A stretch of 64,000 nt of DNA from Achromobacter pestifer (GCF_013267355.1 NZ_CP053985.1:2728001-2792000), one strand, 5' to 3'; positions 28,693-39,803 are shown, counted from the stretch's first letter. Notes: generated by a model not told the origin, from the sequence alone. Numbers and translations: made by a program.

Positions 28693-28730
28693 AAGGCCGC
28701 TGCACGGACGCATCCATGCAGCGGCCTTTT
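28693..28730 (+). terminator. Rho-independent terminator after dsbD
   Basis: AAGGCCGCTGCA (28693-28704) pairs with TGCAGCGGCCTT (28717-28728) in a 12-bp stem, ending in TTTT. It lies between the convergent dsbD and iclR-type genes. Confidence 0.8.
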
Positions 28731-28759
28731 GCCGTGTGGCCATTTTGTCTTGGCCGGGA

Positions 28760-29608
28760 CTAGTCCTGGCGCGTTGCGCGCACGTCGCGGTTCTGCCAGC
28801 CCAGCTCCGCCGAGATGGCGTCGGCGCAACGCTTGATGTCGCCGATCAGCGGGCTGGTCCAACGCACGTCGAATACGCCCACCGCGCCAATTGCGGTGAT
28901 CGCCAGCACGACGTTGCCGTTCGAATCGAACACGGGTGCGCTCAGGCCATTGATGCCGGGGATGGGATCGCCCACGGCGCGGGCCACGCCTCGTTGACGG
29001 ACTTCCCGCAGGGTGCGTTCGAACTTCTCGGTCTGGCCCAAGGAAGGCACCGCGCCCAGGCGCAGATGGTCTTCGTGCAGCAGGCTTTCGATCTTCTTCG
29101 GCGGCAGTAGCGCCGCGAACACCTTGCCCGTCGCCGTGTTGGTCAGCGACATGACCGTGCCGGTGCGCATGTTGACGTGGATGGGGTAGTTGGATTCGTG
29201 CAGGTGCACGATGACCGGCCCCAGGTTGCCCAGCACCGCGATGGCGATGGTCTGCCCGGTTCTTTCGGCGAACTCGCGCGTCATCGGGATGGCGATCTTG
29301 ATGGGATCGAGCCGGTGCAGCGCCGCCAGTCCCAACTGCAGCGCGAGCGGCCCCAGCTCGTACTCGCCGCTGTTCGGGTCCTGCCTGACCAGGCCCAGAT
29401 TCCCATAGCTGACGAGATAGGCGTGGGCATTGGCGCCCGACATGCCGGCCGCCTTGGCCAGCGCGCCCAGCGGCAGCGAGGACGAATGTTCCAGCAGCGC
29501 CAACAGGATCTTGCCGCCGACTTCGATGGACTGGATGCCGCGCCTGCGCGGCGGCGCGGCGGGAGTGTGATCGGCATTGCGCTTGCCGGAGCTGGATCTG
29601 GTGGCCAT
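28760..29608 (-). CDS. IclR family transcriptional regulator
   Basis: A protein of 282 residues. The N-terminal winged helix (about 30-90: IEVGGKILLALLEHSSSLPL, then LAKAAGMSGANAHAYLVSYG) and the C-terminal effector domain with RTGQTIAIAVLGNLGP and the late GLSAPVFDSNGNVVLAITAI are the IclR pattern. I chose the ATG at 29608 (MATRSSSGKRN); the frame runs further, but those residues lie in the divergent promoter region. It is divergent from the flavoprotein gene and probably controls the cluster up to 37043. Confidence 0.92.
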   Translation of the reverse strand: MATRSSSGKRNADHTPAAPPRRRGIQSIEVGGKILLALLEHSSSLPLGALAKAAGMSGANAHAYLVSYGNLGLVRQDPNSGEYELGPLALQLGLAALHRLDPIKIAIPMTREFAERTGQTIAIAVLGNLGPVIVHLHESNYPIHVNMRTGTVMSLTNTATGKVFAALLPPKKIESLLHEDHLRLGAVPSLGQTEKFERTLREVRQRGVARAVGDPIPGINGLSAPVFDSNGNVVLAITAIGAVGVFDVRWTSPLIGDIKRCADAISAELGWQNRDVRATRQD

Positions 29609-29664
29609 TTTCTTTAATCGAATGAGGTTGCCTATGTTAGTACTTTCGCTAATCGTGAACCATA

Positions 29665-29693
29665 TTGACATTATCAAATGCCTTATCTACAGT
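29665..29693 (+). promoter_or_regulatory. Predicted promoter of the flavoprotein-SDR-transporter cluster
   Basis: A perfect -35 TTGACA (29665-29670), 17 nt, then TACAGT (29688-29693). It lies in the 153-bp divergent gap. The octamer TCGAATGA occurs twice here, at 29618-29625 and 29693-29700, next to each gene start; these may be regulator half sites. Confidence 0.6.
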
Positions 29694-29761
29694 CGAATGA
29701 ATAAGAAGGCCGCCCCGGTTTCGCGATCGGGAGCAGGTCGCCCCAAGGGTATGGAGACAAC

Positions 29762-31543
29762 GTGGAAGATTCTCGTCAATACGACTGCGACGTGTTGGTG
29801 GTCGGGTCGGGCGCGTCGGGCATGGCCGCCGCAATCACCGCGGCCAGCGCCGGCCTGAAGGTCCTTATCGTTGAAAAAGAGCCGCGATTCGGCGGCTCCA
29901 CCGCGCGTTCGGGCGGCTGGCTGTGGATTCCAGGCACGTCGCTGGCCAAGGTGCAGGGCATCCATGAAACGCCGGACGAAGGCCGCGCCTATCTGCGCCA
30001 CGAAGCCGGCGACAGCTACAACGCCGAACGCGTGGACGCGTTTCTGGAGCATGGTCCGCGCGCCGTGGATTTCTTCACGTCGAACACCGAAGTGCAGTTC
30101 GACATGCCACTGGTGTTCCCCGACTATCACGCGGAAGCGCCCGGCGGAAAGCAGGGCGGGCGTTCGATGGTGGCGCGGCCGTACGACGGCCGCAAGCTCG
30201 GCGCCCACGTCAGGGACCTGGCGCCGGCGCTGCCGGAACTGACCGTGTTCGGCATGATGCTGGGCTCGGGCAAGGAGATCGTGCACTTCATGCGCGCCAC
30301 GCGCTCGCTGGCTTCGGCCTGGTATGTGGCCAAGCGCCTGACACGGCATTTCCTGGACGTGGCCAAGCATGGGCGCGGCATGACATTGACCAACGGCAAT
30401 GCGCTGGCGGGCCGGCTGGCTGCCTCCGCATTCAAGCTGGGCGTGCCCCTGTGGCTGAATGCACCGGCCAGGTCGCTCATCATCGAAGACGGCGCCGTGC
30501 GCGGCGCGGTGGTGCAGCGCGATGGCGCGACCGTGCGCGTGCGCGCCGCGCGCGCCGTGGTGCTGGCTTCCGGCGGCTTTCCCTATGACATCGAACGCCG
30601 CAAGCAGCTGTATGCGCACGCGCCCAATGGCACGGAACACTATTCGCCATCACCCACGGGCAACAGCGGAGACGGGCTGCGCCTGGCCGAGAGCGCGGGC
30701 GGCCAGGTCAACACCGCCTTGCCCAATGCCGCCGCATGGGTGCCGGTGTCCGTGGTGACGCGCAAGGATGGCAGTCCGGGCTACATGCCGCACTTCATCG
30801 ACCGCGCCAAGCCGGGCGTCATCGCCGTCACGCGCAATGGCCGCCGCTTCACCAACGAAGGCAGTTCGTACCATGACTTCGTGCAGGAGATGGTGCGCGC
30901 ATGCGGGGGGCAGGGCGAAACCTGCGCTTGGCTGATCTGCGACCACAAGGCCCTGCGCAAGTACGGCCTGGGCAGCGTTGCGCCGTTCCCGTTGCCCATC
31001 AAGCGCTACCTGGACACGGGCTATCTGACGCGCGGCGCGTCGGTGGCGGAACTGGCGCAGAAGACCGGCATCGATGCCGGCAGCCTGCGCCAGACGGTCG
31101 AAGCGTACAACCGCGAGGCCGCGCTGGGACGTGATCCGCAGTTCGGCAAGGGCAGCAAGGCCTACAACCGCTATCAAGGCGACGCGCTGCACGGCCCGAA
31201 TCCCTGCGTGGCGCCCATCGTGAAGGGGCCGTACTACGCGATCAAGGTCATGATCGGCGACATCGGCACCTTCGCCGGCCTGAAGGTCGACGGCCAGGGC
31301 CGCGCATTGAACGAACTCGGCGTTGTCATTCCCGGCCTGTATGCGGTGGGCAACGATGCCTGCAGCATCATGGGCGGCAACTATCCCGGCGCTGGCATCA
31401 CTCTGGGCCCGGCGCTGACCTTCGGCTACATCGCGGGCCAGAGCATCGCCGCCACCGGCAAGGCCGCGGCGCGCATACCGGCCGCGGGCGCACCGGCCGC
31501 GGACGTGCCGGCTTCGGACGCTTCCGCGCAGGCGGCCGCATGA
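29762..31543 (+). CDS. FAD-dependent dehydrogenase, 3-ketosteroid dehydrogenase/fumarate reductase type
   Basis: A protein of 593 residues. A GTG start with GGAG 8 nt upstream gives an FAD-binding motif GSGASG at residues 15-20, followed by VEKEPRFGGSTARSGGWLWI, typical of this flavoprotein family. The C-terminal GNDACSIMGGNYPGAGITLG also fits FAD binding. Members desaturate ketosteroids or reduce fumarate-like acids; the substrate here cannot be named. It lacks a Tat signal, so it is cytoplasmic. The last 30 residues are an Ala/Pro-rich tail. Its stop overlaps the next gene (ATGA). Confidence 0.92.
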   Translation: MEDSRQYDCDVLVVGSGASGMAAAITAASAGLKVLIVEKEPRFGGSTARSGGWLWIPGTSLAKVQGIHETPDEGRAYLRHEAGDSYNAERVDAFLEHGPRAVDFFTSNTEVQFDMPLVFPDYHAEAPGGKQGGRSMVARPYDGRKLGAHVRDLAPALPELTVFGMMLGSGKEIVHFMRATRSLASAWYVAKRLTRHFLDVAKHGRGMTLTNGNALAGRLAASAFKLGVPLWLNAPARSLIIEDGAVRGAVVQRDGATVRVRAARAVVLASGGFPYDIERRKQLYAHAPNGTEHYSPSPTGNSGDGLRLAESAGGQVNTALPNAAAWVPVSVVTRKDGSPGYMPHFIDRAKPGVIAVTRNGRRFTNEGSSYHDFVQEMVRACGGQGETCAWLICDHKALRKYGLGSVAPFPLPIKRYLDTGYLTRGASVAELAQKTGIDAGSLRQTVEAYNREAALGRDPQFGKGSKAYNRYQGDALHGPNPCVAPIVKGPYYAIKVMIGDIGTFAGLKVDGQGRALNELGVVIPGLYAVGNDACSIMGGNYPGAGITLGPALTFGYIAGQSIAATGKAAARIPAAGAPAADVPASDASAQAAA

Positions 31544-32307
31544 GCGCGGCGCCGGCGGGGCTGCTGCAGGGCAAGCTTGCCCTGATGACGGGAGCGGGGC
31601 AGGGCAACGGACGGGCATTGGCGCTGGGCCTGGCGGCCGCGGGCGCGCGCGTGGTGGCGACCGACCTGCAGGCCGGCAACGCCATGCAGACGGCAAGCGC
31701 CATCATCGCGGCGGGCGGACTCGCCTGGAGCCACGCGCTTGACGTTACGGACCCCGAGGCCTGCGCGGCGATTGCGGCGCAAGTCCAGCTGGAAGTGGGG
31801 CCGATCGATGTGCTCGTCAACAACGCCGGCCTCCTCATCCGTGAAGGCATAGATAGCCCGCGCGCCGCGGAGAACTGGCGTCGCGTGCTGGACGTGAACC
31901 TGAACGGCAGCTTCAACATGATCCATGCCTTCCTGGGGGCGCTGCGCGCCACGCGCGGCGTCATCATCAACGTCGGCTCCATCGCGTCGTTTGCCGGGGT
32001 GGGCGCCACCTTGGGCTATTCGCCATCCAAGGGCGGGGTGAAGATGATGACGCAGGCCATGGCGCGCGACCTCGCGCCCGACGGCATACGGGTCAACGCG
32101 ATCGCGCCGGGCGTCATCGAAACGCCGATGACGCAGTACACGCGGGACGATCCCGCGCGCCTCGCGAATTTCATGCAACGCATACCGCTGGGACGGGTGG
32201 GACAGCCCGAAGACCTGGTGGGCCCCGCCGTGTTCCTGGCTTCGCCGATGGCGCAGTACGTGACTGGCGTGTCCCTGCCGGTGGATGGCGGCTACCTCGC
32301 GGTATAG
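31540..32307 (+). CDS. SDR family oxidoreductase
   Basis: A protein of 255 residues, a classical short-chain dehydrogenase: cofactor motif TGAGQGNG (17-24), NNAG (94-97), catalytic Ser147, Tyr160 and Lys164 (YSPSK). Asp42 at the end of the second strand favours NAD over NADP. It oxidises an alcohol or reduces a ketone; substrate unknown. Coupled by a 4-nt overlap to the flavoprotein gene, so the two probably act in successive steps on the same compound. Confidence 0.93.
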   Translation: MSAAPAGLLQGKLALMTGAGQGNGRALALGLAAAGARVVATDLQAGNAMQTASAIIAAGGLAWSHALDVTDPEACAAIAAQVQLEVGPIDVLVNNAGLLIREGIDSPRAAENWRRVLDVNLNGSFNMIHAFLGALRATRGVIINVGSIASFAGVGATLGYSPSKGGVKMMTQAMARDLAPDGIRVNAIAPGVIETPMTQYTRDDPARLANFMQRIPLGRVGQPEDLVGPAVFLASPMAQYVTGVSLPVDGGYLAV

Positions 32308-32383
32308 CGCCAGACTCCACGGGCAAGGGGCAGGAAGAAGAATCATCGACGTGCAGCACATCTGAAAAACACAGGAGACAACG

Positions 32384-33571
32384 ATGAAAGCAACGGGGAT
32401 TTTTTCCACCTTGTCCAAGGCGGCCGTCTTGTGCGCGCTGGCGGTTGGCGCGCAGGCCTATGCCCAGGACATCAAGATCGGCTTCAACGGCGATCTGTCG
32501 GCCTCGCCGTCCGCGCAAAGCGGGCAGGCCGCGGTGCTGGGCCTGCGCACGGCCATCGACGACATCAACGCCAATGGCGGCCTGCTCGGGCGCAAGCTGG
32601 TGCTGGTGGTGCGCGATGACCTGTCGCAGCCGCCCAAGTCGATCCAGAATATGGCGGACCTGATCGACAACGAAAAGGTCGTGGCCATCGTCGGTCCCAC
32701 CAACTCGGGCAACGCGCTGGCCTGGAAACACATCCCGAACCAGAAGAAGATCCCGGTCATGGGCGCCATCGGGTCGGGCACCGACATCACCAAGCCCATG
32801 CGCGCAGGCGCGGACAACTACATGTTCCGCGTCGGCATGGTGGACCGCGAACAGGTGGACGGCGTGATCGGCTACCTGAAGAAGAATCCCAAGGTCAAGA
32901 ACGTGGGCTTCATGATCGAGACCACCGGATATGGCCAGAGCGCGCTCAAGGACCTTGAGGAAGTGGGCGCGGCGCAGGGCATCAAGGCCGTCGCGGTCGA
33001 GAAGTTCGGCGTGGCCGACACCGACATGACCTCGCAGCTGAACAAGCTCAAGGCGGCGGGCGTGGACACGGTGGTGATCTGGGCGCAGAGCACGCCGATT
33101 GCCCACGTGTTCCGCAGCATGGAGAAGATCAACTGGTTCCCGTTGACGCTGACCTCGTGGGCGGCGGACAACATCGCCTTTTACGACACGGCGGGCAAGA
33201 CGCTGTCGGAGAAGCCTTTCTTCCTGCGCACCATCACCGACAACCGTACGTCGGCGCAGCAGAAGCTGTATGACCGGGTGTCGGCCAAGATGACTTCGCC
33301 CACCGCGTTTGGCTTCCTGGCGCACGCCTACGACGGCATGAACCTGCTGGGCATGGCGATCAAGCAGGCGAACTCCACCGATGGCGACAAGGTGCGTATG
33401 GCGCTGGAGAACCTGGATGGCACCTACGAAGGCGCGATGAAGACCTACACCAAGCCGTTCTCGGCCACGGTGCATGACGCGCTGCTGGTAAGCGACTACA
33501 AGTGGGCGCACTGGCAGGACGGCAAGCTGGTTCCCTACGCGGATGACGTGACCGTCGCCGTTGCCAAGTAG
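32384..33571 (+). CDS. ABC transporter substrate-binding protein, branched-chain amino acid type
   Basis: A protein of 395 residues with a signal peptide (cleavage likely after AYAQ near residue 28) and a type I periplasmic receptor fold: IKIGFNGDLSASPSAQSGQA, then IVGPTNSGNALAWKHIPNQK. It lies 76 bp after the SDR gene and 32 bp before the permease. The two receptors in this window (here and at 10713) differ clearly in sequence, so they probably bind different ligands. Confidence 0.93.
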   Translation: MKATGIFSTLSKAAVLCALAVGAQAYAQDIKIGFNGDLSASPSAQSGQAAVLGLRTAIDDINANGGLLGRKLVLVVRDDLSQPPKSIQNMADLIDNEKVVAIVGPTNSGNALAWKHIPNQKKIPVMGAIGSGTDITKPMRAGADNYMFRVGMVDREQVDGVIGYLKKNPKVKNVGFMIETTGYGQSALKDLEEVGAAQGIKAVAVEKFGVADTDMTSQLNKLKAAGVDTVVIWAQSTPIAHVFRSMEKINWFPLTLTSWAADNIAFYDTAGKTLSEKPFFLRTITDNRTSAQQKLYDRVSAKMTSPTAFGFLAHAYDGMNLLGMAIKQANSTDGDKVRMALENLDGTYEGAMKTYTKPFSATVHDALLVSDYKWAHWQDGKLVPYADDVTVAVAK

Positions 33572-33603
33572 AAGCAGGAAGGCGACAGGGACAGGAGGCC
33601 ATC

Positions 33604-34527
33604 ATGTTGGCGACATTGTTGCAGGCGCTGGTCAGCGGGCTAGCCGTAGGGGGCGCATATGCGCTGGTGGCGCTGGGCTTCAGCATCACATTCACCACCA
33701 CGCGCACGCTCAACTTTGGGCATGGGGAGTTCGTGTCCGTGGGCGCGTTCATCGGCGTAGGCGCCTTGTTCCTGTTTGCCGGCAAGCCGGTCACCACCGC
33801 GGCCTTCACAGGCCTGGAACTGAGTGGTTGGGAGTACCTGCTGGCCGGGCTGGCGGCGGTGCTGGTGATGGGCTTGCTGGGCGTGCTGCTGTACGTGTTC
33901 GGCGTGCGGCCGTTCGCCTCGCGCCCGGGCATGGCATGGGTCATGAGCACGCTCGGCTTCGGCATCCTGTTGCAGAGCGCCGCGTTCGCGGTCTGGGGAC
34001 CGGCGCCCGTCACCGTGCCCGCGCCCTTCGGTGATGAGGTGATCCGCGTGTTCGGCGCGGGCGTGCGCAGCCAGGAGCTGCTGCTGCTCGCGGTGGCGGT
34101 GGCTGTCATGGTGCTGTTCGACCGCGTCATGAACCGGACCGTGCTGGGCAAGGCGATGCGGGCCGTGGCCGCCAATCCCGCGGTCGCCAATCTGATGGGC
34201 ATCAATGTGAACGCGGTGATGACGGGGGCCTTCTTTGCCAGTTCGGCGCTGGCCGGGCTGGCGGGCTTTCTGGTTGCGCCGATCACATCGGCCTCGATAT
34301 TCATGGGCCTGGCGATCGGCCTGAAGGGCTTTTCAGGCGCGATGATAGGCGGCCTGTCGAATCCGCGCGGCTGCGTGCTGGGCGGCTTTGTGCTGGGCCT
34401 GCTGGAGTCCTACGTGAACCTCTGGCAATCGCAATGGCGCGAAGTGGCGATCTTCGGGCTGGTGATCCTGGTGCTGGCGGTCAAGCCCACTGGCCTGTTC
34501 GGCAAGCGTCTGGTGGAGAAGGTATGA
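33604..34527 (+). CDS. Branched-chain-type ABC transporter permease (LivH family)
   Basis: A protein of 307 residues with about eight hydrophobic segments and the LivH N-terminal pattern (ALVALGFSITFTTTRTLNFG, then HGEFVSVGAF). The ATG has GGAGG 5 nt upstream. Its stop overlaps the next gene (ATGA). It forms one half of the membrane channel. Confidence 0.93.
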   Translation: MLATLLQALVSGLAVGGAYALVALGFSITFTTTRTLNFGHGEFVSVGAFIGVGALFLFAGKPVTTAAFTGLELSGWEYLLAGLAAVLVMGLLGVLLYVFGVRPFASRPGMAWVMSTLGFGILLQSAAFAVWGPAPVTVPAPFGDEVIRVFGAGVRSQELLLLAVAVAVMVLFDRVMNRTVLGKAMRAVAANPAVANLMGINVNAVMTGAFFASSALAGLAGFLVAPITSASIFMGLAIGLKGFSGAMIGGLSNPRGCVLGGFVLGLLESYVNLWQSQWREVAIFGLVILVLAVKPTGLFGKRLVEKV

Positions 34528-36296
34528 AGCGCCACGGGCAGACCCTGATCACCGTGGCGCTGGCGGCGGCGCTCGCCGTATTTGCCGCCCTGGTGGACAA
34601 CGATTACTACCTGCGCATCGTGTTCATGGCTTGCGTGTACTACCTGTGCGCGGCGGGCGTGAACGTGCTGGTGGGCTATGCGGGGCAGAAGTCGCTGGGC
34701 CAGGCGGGCCTGTTCGCCGCCGGCGCCTATACCGCGGCCTTGCTGACCTCGCGCTGGCAGGTCGATCCTTGGCTGGCGCTGGCGGCAGCGCCGGTGGTGG
34801 CGGGCGTGTTCGGTGTGCTGATCGCCTTGCCGTCGCTGCGCGTGAAAGGGCCTTACCTGGCCATGGTGACTCTGGCGTTCGGCATCGTCATGGAGAAGAT
34901 CGTCACCGAATGGGTGGACGTGTTCGGCGGGCCTTCCGGCCTGTTCGGCATCATGCCGCTGACCTGGGGCGGGAACGCGTTCACCAACCAGCAGTGGGTG
35001 TGGTTCTCGCTGGTGCTGTGCGTGGCGACGCAGCTGCTATTGCGTAACGTGCTGGACGGACGGTTCGGCCGCGCGTTGCTGTCGGTGCAGGCCGACGAGA
35101 TTGCCTCGTCTTCCGTCGGCGTGCGGGTGTATCGCGCCAAGGTCATCGCGTTCGTGGTGGCGGCCGTGACCTGCGGCGTCGCGGGCGCGCTGGTGGCGCA
35201 GCAGAATCAGTACATCAACTCGGATTTCATCGGCTTCAACCTGTCCATCTTCATCCTGCTGCTGGTGCTGTTCGGCGGGGCGGGCTCGAAGGCGGGGCCG
35301 GCCGTGGGCGCGATTGCGCTGACCATCATCGATGCCATGCTGGCGCGTTGGCCGTCTGTGCAGCACTTCTTCTACGGCGCGCTGCTGCTGTTTGCGCTGT
35401 ACTTCATGCCGGGCGGCGTGATGGGACTGTTCTCGCGCCGTACCCGCCGGGCCGCGGATGCGCGGCCGCAAGGCGGGGGCGAGGCGGTGGCGTCGGTCGT
35501 GGCCAGGCAGGCAGTTCCGGCGCAGGAAGACCTGCTGCTGGTGGTGGAGAGCCTCTCCAAGGCCTATGGTGGCGTGAAGCCGGCGCAGGACATTTCCTTC
35601 TGCCTGCGGCGCGGCCACGTGCACGCGCTGATCGGGCCGAACGGCGCGGGCAAGAGCACGCTCATCAACATGCTCAGTGGCGTGGTGCTGCCGGATGCGG
35701 GGGTGGTCCGCTTCCAGGGCACGGACATCGCGGGCGAGCGGCCGCACGTGATCTGCAAGCTGGGCATAGGCCGCAGCTTCCAGAACCTGCGCCTGTTCGG
35801 CGATCTGTCGGTGCTGGACAACGTGCTGCTGGGCCGCCATAGCCGCATGAAGAACGGCTTCTGGGCGTCGCTGCTGGGGTTGCCCGGCGCGCGCACCGAG
35901 GAGGAGCGCGCGCGCGAGCACGCCTATCGGCTGGTGCGCATGGTGGGACTGGAGCATCTGGCCGACACGCCGGCGGGCAGCCTGCCCTACGGCCTGCAGC
36001 GGCGGGTGGAACTGGCGCGCGCATTGGCGACCGAACCGACCTTGCTGTTGCTGGACGAGCCGGCGGCCGGGCTGAACCCGCAGGAGACCGCGGAACTGGG
36101 CCAGCTGCTGGTGCGCATCGGCGCGTCCTGCGGCATCACGCTGCTGATGGTCGAGCACCACATGGATCTGGTGATGGCGATTTCCGACCACGTGATCGTG
36201 CTGGACTACGGCATCAAGATTGCCGAAGGCAGGCCGGCCCAGGTGCAGGCGGACAAACGGGTGATCGAGGCGTATCTCGGAACCGGCATGGCCTGA
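34524..36296 (+). CDS. Fused branched-chain-type permease and ATPase (LivM-LivG)
   Basis: A protein of 590 residues joining two normally separate subunits. Residues 1-305 are a LivM-type permease (VGYAGQKSLGQAGLFAAGAY and GPYLAMVTLAFGIVMEKIVT). A linker of about 30 residues rich in Arg/Gly/Ala follows. From about 337 on comes a LivG-type ATPase with Walker A GPNGAGKST (371-379), the GIGRSFQNLRLFGDLSVLDN segment and Walker B LLLLDEPAAG. I found no frameshift. Start 34524 overlaps the livH stop. Such fusions are known in this family, but the other importer in this window keeps the two genes apart. Confidence 0.93.
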   Translation: MKRHGQTLITVALAAALAVFAALVDNDYYLRIVFMACVYYLCAAGVNVLVGYAGQKSLGQAGLFAAGAYTAALLTSRWQVDPWLALAAAPVVAGVFGVLIALPSLRVKGPYLAMVTLAFGIVMEKIVTEWVDVFGGPSGLFGIMPLTWGGNAFTNQQWVWFSLVLCVATQLLLRNVLDGRFGRALLSVQADEIASSSVGVRVYRAKVIAFVVAAVTCGVAGALVAQQNQYINSDFIGFNLSIFILLLVLFGGAGSKAGPAVGAIALTIIDAMLARWPSVQHFFYGALLLFALYFMPGGVMGLFSRRTRRAADARPQGGGEAVASVVARQAVPAQEDLLLVVESLSKAYGGVKPAQDISFCLRRGHVHALIGPNGAGKSTLINMLSGVVLPDAGVVRFQGTDIAGERPHVICKLGIGRSFQNLRLFGDLSVLDNVLLGRHSRMKNGFWASLLGLPGARTEEERAREHAYRLVRMVGLEHLADTPAGSLPYGLQRRVELARALATEPTLLLLDEPAAGLNPQETAELGQLLVRIGASCGITLLMVEHHMDLVMAISDHVIVLDYGIKIAEGRPAQVQADKRVIEAYLGTGMA

Positions 36297-36332
36297 GGCC
36301 AGGCCATAGGCGTAGGAACGGGCCGTAAGACG

Positions 36333-37043
36333 ATGCTGAAACTAGAATCCGTGCAGATTTCGTATGGCGCCATCCAGGCGGTGCGCGACGTGTCGCTGGA
36401 GATCCGCGCGGGCGAGATCGTGACCATCATCGGCGCCAATGGCGCGGGCAAGAGCACGCTGTTGAAGGGCGTGGCGGGCTTGGAGCCCCTGCAGGGCGGA
36501 CGCGTGACCTTCGACGGACGCGACATCACGCAGGTGGCGGCGCACCAGCGCGTGGGCCTGGGCCTGGCGCTGTCGCCGGAAGGGCGCGGCGTGTTCGCGG
36601 ACCAGACGGTCTACGACAATCTGGTGCTGGGCGGCTACATCCGGCGCAGCGATCCCGCGGCGGTGGCCGAAGGCGTGGAGCGCGGCTACCGGCTGTTTCC
36701 GCGGCTGCGCGAACGGCGCGAGCAGCTGGCCGGCACCTTGTCCGGCGGCGAGCAGCAGATGCTGGCGATGGCGCGGGCCCTGATGAGCGAACCGCGCCTG
36801 CTGTGCCTGGACGAGCCTTCGCTGGGCCTGGCGCCGCTGATCGTGCAGGACATCTTCGCGGCGATCTGCAAGCTGCGTGACGACGGCCTGACGATCGTCC
36901 TGGTGGAGCAGATGGCCAACCAGGCGCTGGGCGTCGCGGACCGCGCCTATGTGCTCGAGACGGGGCGCATCACGCTGAGCGGTTCTGGCGCGGAATTGCT
37001 GCGCGATCCCAACGTGCGGGCGGCATACCTCGGCGCGCATTGA
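36333..37043 (+). CDS. Branched-chain-type ABC transporter ATP-binding protein (LivF family)
   Basis: A protein of 236 residues with Walker A GANGAGKST (34-42), signature LSGGEQQM and Walker B LLCLDEPSLG. Length and sequence fit LivF. It completes the second importer: receptor, LivH, LivM-LivG fusion, LivF. The 36-bp gap to the fusion gene suggests the same transcript. Confidence 0.94.
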   Translation: MLKLESVQISYGAIQAVRDVSLEIRAGEIVTIIGANGAGKSTLLKGVAGLEPLQGGRVTFDGRDITQVAAHQRVGLGLALSPEGRGVFADQTVYDNLVLGGYIRRSDPAAVAEGVERGYRLFPRLRERREQLAGTLSGGEQQMLAMARALMSEPRLLCLDEPSLGLAPLIVQDIFAAICKLRDDGLTIVLVEQMANQALGVADRAYVLETGRITLSGSGAELLRDPNVRAAYLGAH

Positions 37044-37082
37044 GTCGGGAGCGCAAGCGCGATACCATGTCCGCGGCGCCGC

Positions 37083-38066
37083 GTGGGCGGCGCGTCCCAT
37101 TTCCCTTCCAGGCCGGCGCCCGTGACGTCCCCGACAGTTGATGCAAGCCAGGACCGCACAGGTCTTATCTATCTTCAATTGATGTTCGTGATGGCCACAT
37201 GGGGCCTGAACATCGTCTCGGTCAAGTACCTGACGCTGCACATGGATGTGCAGGCCCTGGCTGCCGTGCGCATCGTCATCGCGTTCATCACCGTCACCCT
37301 CATCATCAAGGCCCGCCGCGGCCGCATTCCGCGGCTGGGCCGTGCGGAGCTGGGCTGGGTTGCGCTGGCGGGCTTCCTGGTGGTGTACGCGCACCAGATG
37401 GCGTTGGTGACGGGCCTGCGGGTGTCCTCGGCCGCAAACGGCACGCTCATCATGGCGACCAGTCCCTTGCTGTCGGCGTTGCTGGCCGCCATCTTCTATC
37501 GCGAGAAGCTGACGCTGGTGCGCATTTCCGGCGCCTTGCTGGGCCTCTTGGGCGTGGGCATGGTGGTGGTCGGCAGCGGTGCGCAGATCGGGCTGACGGG
37601 CTGGGGCGACGCCATCGTGTTCGTGGCGGTGCTGGTGTTCGTGTGCGGCGGGCTGGTGATCCAGCGCATGTCGCGCAGCATGGATCCGTTGGGCATGCTC
37701 TGGTACATGTACCTGGCCGGCGGTCTGATGCTGGTGGTGCACGCGGCGCTGACGCCAGCGTCCTATCAGGGCGATACCTGGCAGATGACGTGGTGGCCGT
37801 GGCTGGTGCTGCTGTTTTCGGCGGTGATCGCCTCGGGCGTCAGCAATATCGTCTGGAATGCCGGCATCGCGCGGCTGGGCATCAGCCGCGCGGCCTTGTT
37901 CGTGAACTGGCTGCCGATCTTCGGGCTGCTGTTCGCAGCCCTGTTCCTGGACGAGCACGTCACGCCGACGCACGTCGCGGGGCTGGCCTGCGTGCTGGGG
38001 GGGACCTGGCTGGGATTGCGGCGCGGGGCGCCGGCGGCGGGCCGTAGCGCGGCCGCCAAGACCTGA
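37083..38066 (+). CDS. EamA/DMT family transporter
   Basis: A protein of up to 327 residues with ten hydrophobic segments in two EamA repeats (MFVMATWGLNIVSVKYLTLH opens the first, FSAVIASGVSNIVWNAGIAR the second). These inner-membrane proteins export metabolites such as amino acids. The GTG at 37083 is the widest start; a GTG at 37122 (VTSPTVDASQ) is equally possible, and neither has a good ribosome binding site. It lies 39 bp after livF but may be separate from that system. Confidence 0.87.
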   Translation: MGGASHFPSRPAPVTSPTVDASQDRTGLIYLQLMFVMATWGLNIVSVKYLTLHMDVQALAAVRIVIAFITVTLIIKARRGRIPRLGRAELGWVALAGFLVVYAHQMALVTGLRVSSAANGTLIMATSPLLSALLAAIFYREKLTLVRISGALLGLLGVGMVVVGSGAQIGLTGWGDAIVFVAVLVFVCGGLVIQRMSRSMDPLGMLWYMYLAGGLMLVVHAALTPASYQGDTWQMTWWPWLVLLFSAVIASGVSNIVWNAGIARLGISRAALFVNWLPIFGLLFAALFLDEHVTPTHVAGLACVLGGTWLGLRRGAPAAGRSAAAKT

Positions 38067-38123
38067 TCCGCGGCAAGCGTCGCGGGCGGCCCATGGTGGC
38101 CCGGCCCGCGATGCCGCAAGCGT

Positions 38124-39791
<1,668 letters not shown>

Positions 39792-39797
39792 CTATTG

Positions 39798-39803
39798 TAT
39801 AAT
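39798..39803 (+). promoter_or_regulatory. Consensus -10 element in the engB/cytochrome c gap
   Basis: A perfect TATAAT on the plus strand, preceded by TG but without a good -35 (ACGGTT at 17-nt spacing). It is the best promoter candidate for the dihaem cytochrome gene, giving a leader of about 195 nt. The rest of the 242-bp gap shows no gene. Confidence 0.4.
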
